From Natrinema pallidum DSM 3751 (GTDB taxonomy: Archaea; Halobacteriota; Halobacteria; Halobacteriales; Natrialbaceae): a DNA stretch of 39,731 bases. The notes beneath the pieces are model-generated. The model saw only the letters and a program-made list of their open reading frames with translations, was not told the DNA's origin and did not search any database. The position numbers were made by a program, and so were the translations under genes. This document shows positions 30,509 through 38,430 of this stretch, in pieces. Location: NCBI RefSeq assembly GCF_000337615.1, contig NZ_AOII01000041.1:72858-112588 (forward strand), given 5' to 3'. The first letter of the stretch is position 1, and the number at the start of each line of letters is the position of its first letter.

Positions 30509-31423
30509 TCAGTGACTGCCATCCTCGGCAGCCATCCCGAACAGGACGAGCGCGATCGTGCCCGTCGCGACGAAGGTACCCGTCGGTCCCAACCCGGTCG
30601 CTGCGCCTACCGAGCCGACCGCCAGCCGAAGCTCTCCGACCCATGGCACCCGAACCATTGCTTTCCCGGTGATCCAGTCGGGGCTGACGATCGTCGTCTC
30701 CGCCCCCGAGCGTGGCAGTTGGTCGTAACCGGGATTGGCGTCGCCTTTCGTAACGAACCCGGCGTGCGGTGCCGGACACGTGGTGATCTCGTCGCAGGTC
30801 GCACCGTTCAACGACCCTGGGTCGGCTTTCGTCTCGACCCATCGCTCACCCTTGTCGACCCAGAAGTGGGCGCGGTGAATCGTCGGCGTCTTCGTCGGAT
30901 CGCCGTTCGGGATGAAGACGATGACATCGCCGGCGCTGGCGAACTTCTCGTGGCCGTTTTCCCGACCGCTCTCGAGGGTGACGACGCCGGTGTCGCCGAT
31001 GGCGTTTTCGCCGGCGAACCGATCGTCGTCGACGACGAAGACGAGATCCCCCTCCCGGATGTTCGGTTCCATACTCCCGCTCTCGACGGCGACGAACGGC
31101 GGCCAGGTTCCGCCGATAGCGAACAGGAGGAGACCGATGGTCGCGATGATCGCGAGACTCGCTGCGACATCCCGACACGTCGTGACTCGCCAGTCGTCGG
31201 TCTCGAGCAGCCAGCGACCGATCCCGTCCTCGATCGCAACGCCGTCGTCGTGAGTGGGGTTCCTGCGGTCGTCGGGCGCTCGATCTCGGCGGTCGGGCTC
31301 GCGGTCGGCTGGCTTGGCCGCGCGGTCACCGGGGTCGGCTCCCCGAGCCGAGTCCGGTCCCGAGCGTCCGTCAGGGGGTCCGGTCGGGTCGTCGCCCCGC
31401 GTCTCGCCGTCAGGCCCATCCAT
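30509..31423 (-). CDS. Signal peptidase I, archaeal type (copy 2, tandem paralogue)
   Basis: A 304-residue paralogue of the adjacent peptidase: charged N-terminal region (1-65), one membrane segment (about 87-107), SGSMEPN with S117, TIHRAHFW with H183, and TKGDANP with D228. All three catalytic residues are kept, so both copies should be active. The blocks HRAHFWVDKGE and HAGFVTKGD are shared exactly between copies, while the linkers and N-termini have diverged. C-terminal hydrophobic residues (FVATGTIALVLFGMAA) suggest a second membrane helix. The 62-bp spacing suggests duplication and possible co-transcription. Whether the copies prefer different signal peptides cannot be read from sequence. 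Confidence 0.87.
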   Translation of the reverse strand: MDGPDGETRGDDPTGPPDGRSGPDSARGADPGDRAAKPADREPDRRDRAPDDRRNPTHDDGVAIEDGIGRWLLETDDWRVTTCRDVAASLAIIATIGLLLFAIGGTWPPFVAVESGSMEPNIREGDLVFVVDDDRFAGENAIGDTGVVTLESGRENGHEKFASAGDVIVFIPNGDPTKTPTIHRAHFWVDKGERWVETKADPGSLNGATCDEITTCPAPHAGFVTKGDANPGYDQLPRSGAETTIVSPDWITGKAMVRVPWVGELRLAVGSVGAATGLGPTGTFVATGTIALVLFGMAAEDGSH

Positions 31424-31551
31424 TGGGAACCGCTTTCTCCGAGCCGGGTATCAACCTTCCGGCGACCGTCGCGGGGACGGCGGATGGACGCTATCGTTCC
31501 GTCGACTCGAGCGCCGCGAAACCGGCCGCCGCGAGCGGGGCATTCGCTACC

Positions 31552-31559
31552 CTTTTGAC
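31552..31559 (+). promoter_or_regulatory. T-rich core promoter for polB
   Basis: CTTTTGAC is centred about 26 bp upstream of GTG 31582. It supports this start over the longer frame that begins at 31423. Confidence 0.4.
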
Positions 31560-31581
31560 CTCGCTCTCGAATGCGAGAGGT

Positions 31582-33138
31582 GTGCCACTCGAGGCCCCCG
31601 CTCGGATCGTCGGCGAACTCACGAGCCGCGGGTACAACGCCGAACGCGAGGCGGTGACGCGGCTCGCCGCGGCCGAGAACCCGAACGCGGCGCTCGAGCG
31701 CGTCCTCGAGGAGATCCCGGACGATGCACTGGTCGTCCGGACCGACCACGTGGAGACGGCCCTCTCGACGGCCGGCGCGGCCGGGGCGGTCGGGGCCGAG
31801 ACCGTCGCCGGAGCCGAATCGCAGCCGGCCGATTCGACCCCCTCCGTTTCGACTGGAACCTCGCCCGTGGACGGCGACCCGACCGGCGGGTCTCCAGTTG
31901 AAACGGAGGGGTCTCGATCCGCCGATCCCGCCCAGCGCTCGCTCGAGATCGTCGGCGACATGACGGGCCAGAGCACGGGGACGGGCGAATACAGCGACTT
32001 CGTCTCCGTCTTCCGTGATCGGCTCGATCGACTGGGCGCGAAACTGCGGGGCCGAGTCAACCATCGGCCGGCGACGGCCATTCAGGACATGCCGGGCGGC
32101 AGCGAGGTGGCGATGGTCGGGCTGGTCAACGACATCCGCTCGACCGCCAGCGGCCACTGGCTGATCGAACTCGAGGATGCGACGGGAACGTTTCCGTGGC
32201 TCGTGATGAAAGACAGGGAGTACGCCGACCTCGTCGGGGAACTGCTCTGCGACGAAGTGCTGGCGATGGAGGGGACCCTGGCGGACGATTCGGGGATCGC
32301 ATTCGTCGACGCGATGCACTTCCCGGACGTTCCCCGGACCCACGAGCCATCGACGGCGGACCGGCACGTGCAGGCGGCGCTGATCAGCGACGTCCACGTC
32401 GGCAGCCAGGAGTTCATGGCCGACGCCTGGAACGCCTTTGCCGACTGGCTACACACTCCGGACGCCCAGCACGTCGAGTACCTACTGCTCGCGGGCGACA
32501 TGGTCGAGGGGGTCGGCGTCTACCCCGACCAGGACGAGGAACTCGACATCGTCGACATCTACGAACAGTACGAGGCGTTCAGCGAGCACCTCAAGAAGAT
32601 CCCGGGCGACATCGAGATCGTCATGATCCCGGGGAACCACGACGCGGTGCGACTCGCCGAACCCCAGCCCGGATTCGACGAGGAACTCCGGGAGATCATG
32701 TCCGTCCACGACCCGCAGATCGTGAGCAACCCGTCGATGGTGACCCTCGAGGGCGTTTCCGTCCTGATGTATCACGGCGTCAGTCTGGACGAGGTCATCG
32801 CGGAACTGCCCGAGGAGAAAGCCAGCTACGACGATCCTCACAAGGCGATGTACCACCTCCTCAAGAAGCGCCACGTCGCGCCGCAGTTCGGCGGTCACAC
32901 CCGCCTGGCTCCCGAGGAGAAGGATTACCTCATCATCGACGAGGTACCCGATATCTTCCATACCGGCCACGTCCACAAGCTCGGCTTCGGCAAGTACCAC
33001 GACGTGCTCGCGATCAACTCCGGTTGCTGGCAGGCCCAGACCGACTTCCAGAAGAGCGTCAACATCGACCCCGACGCCGGCTTCGCGCCGATCGTCGACC
33101 TGGATACGCTGGACGTGACGGTCCAGAAGTTCTCCTAA
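31582..33138 (+). CDS. polB: DNA polymerase D small subunit DP1
   Basis: Exonuclease/scaffold subunit of replicative polymerase D; it pairs with DP2 (not in this window). It has 518 residues. An N-terminal helical region (about 1-75) is followed by a disordered Ser/Thr/Pro/Glu linker (about 75-125), an OB-like region (about 165-250), and the calcineurin-like phosphoesterase domain: LISDVHVGS (D270, H272), LLAGDMVEG (D306), MIPGNHDAV (N352, H353) and FHTGHVHKLG (H463, H465). The full metal-binding set suggests an active 3'-5' exonuclease. GTG 31582 gives VPLEAPARIVGELTSRGY, a family N-terminus, and has a promoter at the right distance. The linker-coding DNA holds two inverted ORB-like sequences. 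Confidence 0.93.
   Translation: MPLEAPARIVGELTSRGYNAEREAVTRLAAAENPNAALERVLEEIPDDALVVRTDHVETALSTAGAAGAVGAETVAGAESQPADSTPSVSTGTSPVDGDPTGGSPVETEGSRSADPAQRSLEIVGDMTGQSTGTGEYSDFVSVFRDRLDRLGAKLRGRVNHRPATAIQDMPGGSEVAMVGLVNDIRSTASGHWLIELEDATGTFPWLVMKDREYADLVGELLCDEVLAMEGTLADDSGIAFVDAMHFPDVPRTHEPSTADRHVQAALISDVHVGSQEFMADAWNAFADWLHTPDAQHVEYLLLAGDMVEGVGVYPDQDEELDIVDIYEQYEAFSEHLKKIPGDIEIVMIPGNHDAVRLAEPQPGFDEELREIMSVHDPQIVSNPSMVTLEGVSVLMYHGVSLDEVIAELPEEKASYDDPHKAMYHLLKKRHVAPQFGGHTRLAPEEKDYLIIDEVPDIFHTGHVHKLGFGKYHDVLAINSGCWQAQTDFQKSVNIDPDAGFAPIVDLDTLDVTVQKFS
31839..31857 (-). other. ORB-like site in polB, left arm (reads leftward)
   Basis: The minus strand reads TCCAGTCGAAACGGAGGGG. It matches 17 of 19 bases with the left origin ORB and 18 of 19 with the partner at 31893. 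It encodes linker residues around DSTPSVSTG, in antisense sense relative to the box. Confidence 0.5.
31893..31911 (+). other. ORB-like site in polB, right arm (reads rightward)
   Basis: It reads TCCAGTTGAAACGGAGGGG, inverted relative to 31839-31857 across 35 bp, with both G-tracts facing outward as at the origin. It encodes linker residues SPVETEGS. Confidence 0.5.
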
Positions 33139-33272
33139 CGAAATTTTGCGCTGCGCTCTGGTGAGACGACGCCAGCAGAGCCGACACACGTCTCGCCGAC
33201 GCTCGGCAACAGTTCGATCAAAAGTCCCTTTCCTTCGTTCGCTCATCTCACTCGCTCACATCGGTCGTCGGC

Positions 33273-33297
33273 CCGCGAGCGCCTCCGACGCTCGCGG
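33273..33297. terminator. Strong hairpin between convergent polB and GNAT genes
   Basis: CCGCGAGCG and CGCTCGCGG pair perfectly over 9 bp around a 7-base loop. It lies 134 bp after polB and 63 bp past the end of the leftward gene. The rest of this 220-bp gap is rich in CTCACTCGCTC-type simple sequence common in haloarchaeal spacers. Confidence 0.35.
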
Positions 33298-33359
33298 AAC
33301 AACCACTTGCCAAGTTACTTTTGCCACAGCATTCCCTCGACGCTTCGGGACCACTCCGA

Positions 33360-33797
33360 TTACGGCTCGAGTCGAAACCGAACCGTCGGGGAGCCGTCGA
33401 ACCGCGGACCGTGGCCGCGCCGTTCGAACCCGAGGTCCTCGGCGGCCGTCTCGATGGAGTCGGCGTCCTGTGCCGCCAGCACTTCGACGGCCATCGACTC
33501 GCGTTCGGCGAACCGGACGGGTTCGGCCAGCAACCGTTTGCAGGCCTCGCAGGTGCCGTCGAGTTGGGTGACGTGAACGGTATCCTCGCGTGCGTCGAAG
33601 CTAATGAATCCCAGCAGGTCCTCGGGATCGGAGCCGCTATACTGCGAATCCGACACGTCCGCGTTCGGATCGTGGCTCCCGTCCTCGGCGACGCGGACCG
33701 TTCGGTCGTGGACGAGATTCCGCATCACGTCCGTTGGGGAGTCGGCGATCGACGCGAGCGCGTCGGCGTCGGCCTCGAGTGCGTCCCGTACGTTCAT
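33360..33797 (-). CDS. GNAT-like acetyltransferase, probable
   Basis: A 145-residue protein whose N-terminus MNVRDALEADADALASIADSP is the typical beta1-alpha1 opening of haloarchaeal GNAT enzymes. It ends in a GFERRGHGPRFDGSPTVRFRLEP motif (split: LGFERRGHGPRFD then SPTVRFRLEP), the usual GNAT C-terminal strand. The acetyl-CoA loop (Q/R-x-x-G-x-G/A) is not evident, so binding is uncertain. A CEAC pair (TCEACKRLL) is unusual for the family. A TATA element (plus GACAATAAAT, 33821-33830) lies about 29 bp upstream of the ATG, with a dyad around it. Confidence 0.6.
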   Translation of the reverse strand: MNVRDALEADADALASIADSPTDVMRNLVHDRTVRVAEDGSHDPNADVSDSQYSGSDPEDLLGFISFDAREDTVHVTQLDGTCEACKRLLAEPVRFAERESMAVEVLAAQDADSIETAAEDLGFERRGHGPRFDGSPTVRFRLEP

Positions 33798-33816
33798 CGG
33801 CGTGTGGTAATGAGGT

Positions 33817-33855
33817 GCACGACAATAAATCCCGGTCGCGCATCCGTTGTCGTGC
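33817..33855. repeat. 9-bp inverted repeat flanking the GNAT-like gene promoter
   Basis: GCACGACAA (33817-33825) is repeated inverted as TTGTCGTGC (33847-33855), a perfect 9-bp match with a 21-bp spacer. The TATA element of the leftward gene overlaps the left arm and start of the spacer. Placement is that of an operator or looped repressor site. Confidence 0.5.
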
Positions 33856-33926
33856 GCCGCGCGCTCTAGTCAGCGTCGCGATCGCGGGGGCGAACGGGGA
33901 CAGGTAAAAATGCGGACGATGAACAC

Positions 33927-33936
33927 AGTTATTTGC
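33927..33936 (+). promoter_or_regulatory. TATA box for the aspartate kinase gene
   Basis: AGTTATTTGC is centred about 27 bp before an ATG at 33959 and 70 bp before the lysC ATG at 34003. The transcript probably has a leader of about 45 nt. A GAGGTG element (33992-33997), complementary to the 16S tail, lies 5 bp before the lysC start, so initiation there is Shine-Dalgarno type, unlike most genes in this window. Confidence 0.45.
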
Positions 33937-34002
33937 CCGCTCTGGTTACGGACGGAGTATGAGTCACACCATCGCACCGCTCGCGGCCCGTGAGGTGTCA
34001 GT

Positions 34003-35181
34003 ATGCGCGTCGTAGCCAAGTTCGGCGGGACGAGCCTCGGCAGCGGCGACCGGATCAACCGCGCCGCCGATTCGATCGCCGCGGCCGTGGAGGACGGCCA
34101 CGAGATCGCCGTCGTCGCCAGTGCCATGGGGTCGACCACCGACGAACTGCTCGACGAGATTTCCTTCGAGACCGACGAGGCCGACCGCGCTCAGATCGTC
34201 AGCATGGGTGAACGGACGTCGGTCCGCATGCTCAAGGCCGCACTGTCGGCTCGCGGTATCGATGCGATCTTCCTCGAGCCGGGCAGCGATCGGTGGCCGG
34301 TCGTCACCGACGAGTACGGCGAGGTCAACGTCGAGGAGACCCAGGAACGCGCCCAGGAGGTCGCGGCGGATCTCGACGGGACGGTGCCGGTCATCACCGG
34401 TTTCCTCGCCGAGGGGCCGGACGGCTCGATCACGACGCTGGGTCGGGGCGGCAGCGATACCACGGCCGTCATGATGGGCAAGTACATGGACGCCGACGAG
34501 GTCGTCATCGTCACCGACGTCGAGGGCGTCATGACCGGCGACCCCCACGTCGTCGAAGGGGCCCGCAACGTCGGCGAAATCTCCGTCGACGAACTTCGGA
34601 ACCTGTCGTTCCGCGGTGCCGAGGTCGTCGCTCCCTCCGCGCTGTCGTACAAGGACGGGAAGTTAGACGTCCGTGTCGTCCACTACCAGCACGGCGATCT
34701 CCTGTCGGGCGGCACGAGCATCGAAGGCGAGTTCAAGAACTTGGTCGACCTACGCGAGCGGCCGCTCGCCTGTCTGACCGTCGCCGGCCGTGCCATCCGC
34801 AATCAGCCAGGTATCTTCAACCACCTCTCGGAGTCCGTCGCGGAGAGCGACATCAATATCGACGCCGTCGCCAGCGGGATGGACACCATCACGTTCTACA
34901 TCGACGAGGAGGAAGCCGAACGCGCCGAGAACATCCTCCACCGCGAGGTCATCGCCCGCGACGAACTCTCGAGTGTCACCGTCGACTCGCCGATCGCCGT
35001 CATCCGCGTGACCGGCGGCGAACTCCCCAACCAGCCGGGGATTATCAGCGAGATCGTCAACCCGCTGGCCGAGGCCCGGATTCACCTGCAGGACATCATC
35101 ACCAGCGCGACCAGCGTCGCGCTGTTCGTCGACTGGGATGACCGCGAGGAGACCCTCGAGTTGACTCAGGACCTGTTCTAG
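34003..35181 (+). CDS. lysC: Aspartate kinase
   Basis: First step of the aspartate family pathway (lysine, methionine, threonine): phosphorylates aspartate to aspartyl phosphate. The 392-residue protein has KFGGTS at 6-11, the GRGGSDTTA and TDVEGVMTGDP blocks of the kinase domain, and two C-terminal ACT domains from about 265 (ERPLACLTVAGRAIRNQPGIF and SPIAVIRVTGGELPNQPGII), the usual sites of feedback inhibition. It is monofunctional with no homoserine dehydrogenase fusion. A short ORF (33959-34015, 18 codons) overlaps the start; the start ATG has a GAGGTG element 5 bp upstream. It stands alone, with no other pathway gene next to it. Confidence 0.94.
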   Translation: MRVVAKFGGTSLGSGDRINRAADSIAAAVEDGHEIAVVASAMGSTTDELLDEISFETDEADRAQIVSMGERTSVRMLKAALSARGIDAIFLEPGSDRWPVVTDEYGEVNVEETQERAQEVAADLDGTVPVITGFLAEGPDGSITTLGRGGSDTTAVMMGKYMDADEVVIVTDVEGVMTGDPHVVEGARNVGEISVDELRNLSFRGAEVVAPSALSYKDGKLDVRVVHYQHGDLLSGGTSIEGEFKNLVDLRERPLACLTVAGRAIRNQPGIFNHLSESVAESDINIDAVASGMDTITFYIDEEEAERAENILHREVIARDELSSVTVDSPIAVIRVTGGELPNQPGIISEIVNPLAEARIHLQDIITSATSVALFVDWDDREETLELTQDLF

Positions 35182-35317
35182 CTCGAGCGTGTCGTTGTCC
35201 GGACGCGACTCACGGTTTCGGGCACCGACTCGGACGCGACCGCTGGTAACACGCTATTATCTTCGTCGTTGCCCGCGTATACAGCTGCTACAACGGTCAC
35301 GGCCGGTGTATGCAGTC

Positions 35318-35328
35318 GCTAATATAGC
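35318..35328 (+). promoter_or_regulatory. TATA box for the gene at 35350
   Basis: GCTAATATAGC, itself a dyad, is centred 27 bp before GTG 35350. Confidence 0.5.
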
Positions 35329-35349
35329 GGTAACAGCATCGTAACGAAG

Positions 35350-35988
35350 GTGGTAGTCGATGCGGACGGGCACATGAGCACCGACCCGACAGCGACGGCG
35401 GTCCTCGAAGAGGTCGAGGCCGACCCGGACGCGATCCTTGCGGCGTTCGACGCGGACTCGCCCGCCGACCTCGTCGACGCCGGCGGCGACCACGACCCGA
35501 GACCGGACGACGCCGTCGATACGACGGCGACCGACCTGTTCGCCGACCTCGCGGCCGGCGAGACGGCGGCTACAAACGGTACGGACGGTGAGCCGCCGGC
35601 TGCGAACGCCACCGATGCCGATTCCGACGGGATGGGACGCGCCACCGACGCCGACGGCGGAGCCCCGACGCGTGCGGACCGCGAGTTCGAATTCGTCGGC
35701 CACCCGGACATGATCATCCGTGGCGACGGCGACGTGATCGATGCTACCGCGGTCGAACTCGGCGCGCTCGTTGCGACCGACGTCGTCGCTGCCGACTCGA
35801 CCGATCCCGCTGACTGCGTCGACCCTCGCGCGGCACCCGATACCGACTCGACCGACGCCACCGCTTCGTCGCGGACACTCACCATCCGTGACGGGCGGAC
35901 CGAGAGGCTGGCACTCGTCGGTCCCGAACCGACGAGGACGCGGATCGCCGACGACGTCTTCGGTGGCGTCCGTGTCGACACTCACTGA
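35350..35988 (+). CDS. Acidic protein of unknown function
   Basis: A 212-residue protein (or 204 if it starts at ATG 35374). It is strongly acidic and Ala/Asp/Thr-rich, with a conserved-looking N-terminal helix (TATAVLEEVEADPDAILAAFD), a disordered middle, and a C-terminal beta-rich part (EFEFVGHPDMIIRGDG, RTLTIRDGRTERLALVGPEP). No catalytic motif, signal peptide or membrane helix is seen. I do not recognise the family. A TATA at 27 bp spacing supports the GTG start as leaderless, although the ATG eight codons later would be a normal haloarchaeal start. It lies between lysC and tnaA with its own promoter. Confidence 0.6.
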   Translation: MVVDADGHMSTDPTATAVLEEVEADPDAILAAFDADSPADLVDAGGDHDPRPDDAVDTTATDLFADLAAGETAATNGTDGEPPAANATDADSDGMGRATDADGGAPTRADREFEFVGHPDMIIRGDGDVIDATAVELGALVATDVVAADSTDPADCVDPRAAPDTDSTDATASSRTLTIRDGRTERLALVGPEPTRTRIADDVFGGVRVDTH

Positions 35989-36160
35989 GTCCGCGGCCGT
36001 GATCGTCTCCGTCCACACTGTGTCACCGTCGGCTCCGTTCGCGTGCGGTCCACCGATTCCGTCCATCGATGCGTCGATCCGTCCGGCGGGGGCCGTCTCG
36101 AGCCATCGACGCTCACAACCTCTCAGCTAGACTGAACACGCTGGGCGGCGTTGAGCGGGT

Positions 36161-37540
36161 ATGGTCGCGTACAAGTCGAAAGTAGTCGAACGGATCACCC
36201 TTCCATCGAAAGAACGACGAACGCAGGCGCTCGAAGCGGCTGGATACAACGCGTTCAATCTCCCAGCGGACGACGTGTTTATCGATCTCCTGACCGACAG
36301 CGGGACGGGCGCGATGAGCGACGACCAGTGGGCCGCGCTGCTTCAGGGGGACGAGGCGTACGCCGGCTCGTCGAGTTTCGACCGCCTCGAGTCCGCGGTC
36401 GCGGACGTGATGGGGTTCGAACGCGTGGTCCCGGCTCATCAGGGTCGCGGTGCCGAAAACGTTCTCTACGGTAGCCTGCTCGCCGAGGACGACGTCGCGC
36501 TCAACAACACGCACTTCGATACGACGCGAGCGCACGTCTCGAATCAAGGTGCCGATCCGGTCGACTGTCCGGTTCCGGGAGCCCACGATCCGGCGACGAA
36601 CGAGCCGTTCAAGGGTAATTTCTCGATCGAGCGGGCTCGCGAAGTCGTCGACGAGGTCGGCGCGGACCACGTCCCGCTGGTGATCCTCACCATTACGAAC
36701 AATTCGACGGCGGGCCAGCCGGTCAGCGTCGAGAACACCCGTCGCGTCCGGGCGTTCGCCGACGAGATCGACGCCACGTTCGTGATCGACGCCTGTCGGT
36801 TCGCGGAGAACGCCTACTTCGTGACCCGGCGCGAAGACGAGTTCGCGGACGCGACGGTCGCCGAGGTGGCACGCGAGCAACTCGGGCTCGCGGACGCGCT
36901 CGTCATGAGCGGGAAGAAAGACGGGCTGGCGAACGTCGGCGGGTTCGTCGCGACCGACGACGAGGCCCTCTTCGAGCAGTGTAAACAGCGCGCGATCCTC
37001 TACGAGGGGTTCCCCACGTACGGCGGCATGGCCGGACGCGATGTCGCCGCGATGGCAGTCGGCCTGCGTGAGGCCGTCGAGGAGTCGTACATCGAGGATC
37101 GGGTCGAACAGGTCCGCGAACTCGGCGCGATGCTCGAGGAGGCTGGCCTGCCGGTGTACACGCCGACCGGCGGGCACGCGGTCTACCTCGACGCGGGAGC
37201 GACTTTTCCGGAGATCCCGGCCGAGCAGTTCCCGGGGCAGGCGCTGGTCTGTGAACTGTATCGGGAAGGGGGTGTCAGGGGCGTCGAACTCGGGAGCTTC
37301 GCGTTCCCCGAAACCGACCGACCGGAACTGGTTCGACTCGCGGTCCCACGCCGGACCTACCACCGGGAGCACTTCGAGCACGTCGTCGAGACGGCCGAAG
37401 CAGTCCTCGAGAAGCGACACGAGGTATCCGGACTCGAAATCGCTTCCAACCCCGCAGTCCCCGAGCTTCGTCACTTTTCGGCGTCGCTCGAGCCGGTCTC
37501 GGCCGAAGCCGCGACCGCTGTTGACGCGGGATCGGACTGA
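36161..37540 (+). CDS. tnaA: Tryptophanase (tryptophan indole-lyase)
   Basis: PLP enzyme that splits tryptophan to indole, pyruvate and ammonia. The 459 residues match the tryptophanase/tyrosine phenol-lyase family: GSSSFDRLESAV, THFDTTRAHV, the PLP phosphate and ring contacts in NNSTAGQPVS and DACRFAENAYF (D210, R213), and the Schiff-base lysine in SGKKDGLANVGG (K253, second Lys, with K252 before it). Family members are about 455-470 residues. ATG 36161 gives MVAYKSKVVE. Tryptophanase and tyrosine phenol-lyase are hard to separate by eye; haloarchaeal copies are normally tryptophanases. In Haloferax volcanii the tna promoter is tryptophan-inducible, and similar control is plausible here. No tnaC-like leader is seen. 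Confidence 0.9.
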   Translation: MVAYKSKVVERITLPSKERRTQALEAAGYNAFNLPADDVFIDLLTDSGTGAMSDDQWAALLQGDEAYAGSSSFDRLESAVADVMGFERVVPAHQGRGAENVLYGSLLAEDDVALNNTHFDTTRAHVSNQGADPVDCPVPGAHDPATNEPFKGNFSIERAREVVDEVGADHVPLVILTITNNSTAGQPVSVENTRRVRAFADEIDATFVIDACRFAENAYFVTRREDEFADATVAEVAREQLGLADALVMSGKKDGLANVGGFVATDDEALFEQCKQRAILYEGFPTYGGMAGRDVAAMAVGLREAVEESYIEDRVEQVRELGAMLEEAGLPVYTPTGGHAVYLDAGATFPEIPAEQFPGQALVCELYREGGVRGVELGSFAFPETDRPELVRLAVPRRTYHREHFEHVVETAEAVLEKRHEVSGLEIASNPAVPELRHFSASLEPVSAEAATAVDAGSD

Positions 37541-37563
37541 CGGACGGGTGCGGCCGACGCGAG

Positions 37564-37929
37564 TTACCGATTCGAGAAAGCGCTGCGCGCTCGCTCTCGA
37601 ACCGTCTTCGGTTCGGGCTCGGATCGACTCCTGAACTGTCGCTTCGCGATCGTTTGCAGCCCCTTCGATGTCGCTTCGGACCGTATCATGTCGGCCGCCC
37701 AGTCGGGAACCTGTGACTCGAGCTCTCGGCGTTTCTGCGCTTTCACTCTGCTGAATCGGCGAAGCGCGACGCCGACGCCGAGGAACAATCCGGCGTCGAC
37801 GATCTCGCGTCGGAACCGGTCCCGGTCGTTGCGGACCGCGATCGCTTTCACCAGCGAGAGCAGCCCGATCGCCAGATAGACCTTCGAACTCTTCGACGGA
37901 TCGCCGCTGAGCATCCGTTGGAGCGCCAT
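37564..37929 (-). CDS. Small haloarchaeal protein with a membrane segment, unknown function
   Basis: A 121-residue protein with one or two weak hydrophobic segments (VYLAIGLLSLVKAIAV and AGLFLGVGVALRRF), a basic central region (RRFSRVKAQKRRELE) and an Arg-rich C-terminus. The first segment suggests a membrane anchor; the rest would be cytoplasmic. No family recognised. A TATA element (plus GATAAAACG, 37957-37965) is centred about 32 bp upstream of ATG 37929. It converges with tnaA 23 bp away. Confidence 0.6.
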   Translation of the reverse strand: MALQRMLSGDPSKSSKVYLAIGLLSLVKAIAVRNDRDRFRREIVDAGLFLGVGVALRRFSRVKAQKRRELESQVPDWAADMIRSEATSKGLQTIAKRQFRSRSEPEPKTVRERARSAFSNR

Positions 37930-38001
37930 ACTGGGGCACGTACCACATTCATCCCCGATAAAACGACCCCGGCAGGCGACGGGGCCCCATGAGTCGGGCC
38001 A

Positions 38002-38430
38002 TCAGACGCGCCCGGCCGCCACCGCCACACCGCGGTGGCGCTGGTCGTCGATCGGTTCGATCGAAAACCCCAATCGCTCGTAGAACGGCCTGACATCGTC
38101 GTCGAACCGGGCCGTGAGCCGCTTTTCTCGCTCGAGCGCCCGGTTGATCAGCGCCGAGCCGATCCCCCGACCCCGGTGGCGACGGCGGACGCCGATCGCC
38201 CCGACGTGGGCACCCGGCTCGCTCTCGAGGGGTTCGAGGACGGCCGTACCGAGTACCCGTTCGCTCCCATCGGATTCGCCGGCCGGCTCCGTGCCGCCTC
38301 GCCGATCGCCGGCCACGAAGACGTCTCCGTCGTCGATTCGCTGTTCTACGTCGCCCGGCTCGAGCATCGCCGCGTCGAGGATGCGACGGACCTCCAGAAC
38401 GTCGTCGGCGGTGGCGGTACGGACGAACAT
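38002..38430 (-). CDS. GNAT-family N-acetyltransferase
   Basis: A 142-residue acetyltransferase. The opening MFVRTATADDVLEVRRILDAAM is the standard GNAT beta1-alpha1; GAIGVRRRHRGRGIGSALIN is the acetyl-CoA pyrophosphate loop (R-x-x-G-x-G), and VRPFYERLGFSIEP is the conserved C-terminal strand with the FYERLGF motif. The fold is complete, so it should be active; the acceptor is unknown. Part of the middle (GGTEPAGESDGSERVL) is a loose insertion. The intergenic spacer of 178 bp upstream contains no clear TATA. Confidence 0.85.
   Translation of the reverse strand: MFVRTATADDVLEVRRILDAAMLEPGDVEQRIDDGDVFVAGDRRGGTEPAGESDGSERVLGTAVLEPLESEPGAHVGAIGVRRRHRGRGIGSALINRALEREKRLTARFDDDVRPFYERLGFSIEPIDDQRHRGVAVAAGRV

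Noticed and set aside
33139-33270. TCGTTCGCTCATCTCACTCGCTCAC stretch as a repeat element (given in parts: TCGTTCGCTCATC, TCACTCGCTCAC)
   Set aside because: Simple-sequence spacer DNA of this kind is frequent in haloarchaea; no regular unit, spacing or array was found, so it is not CRISPR.
36113-37948. 611-codon leftward frame opposite tnaA
   Set aside because: The product is an Arg/Val-rich antisense translation of an obviously real tryptophanase.
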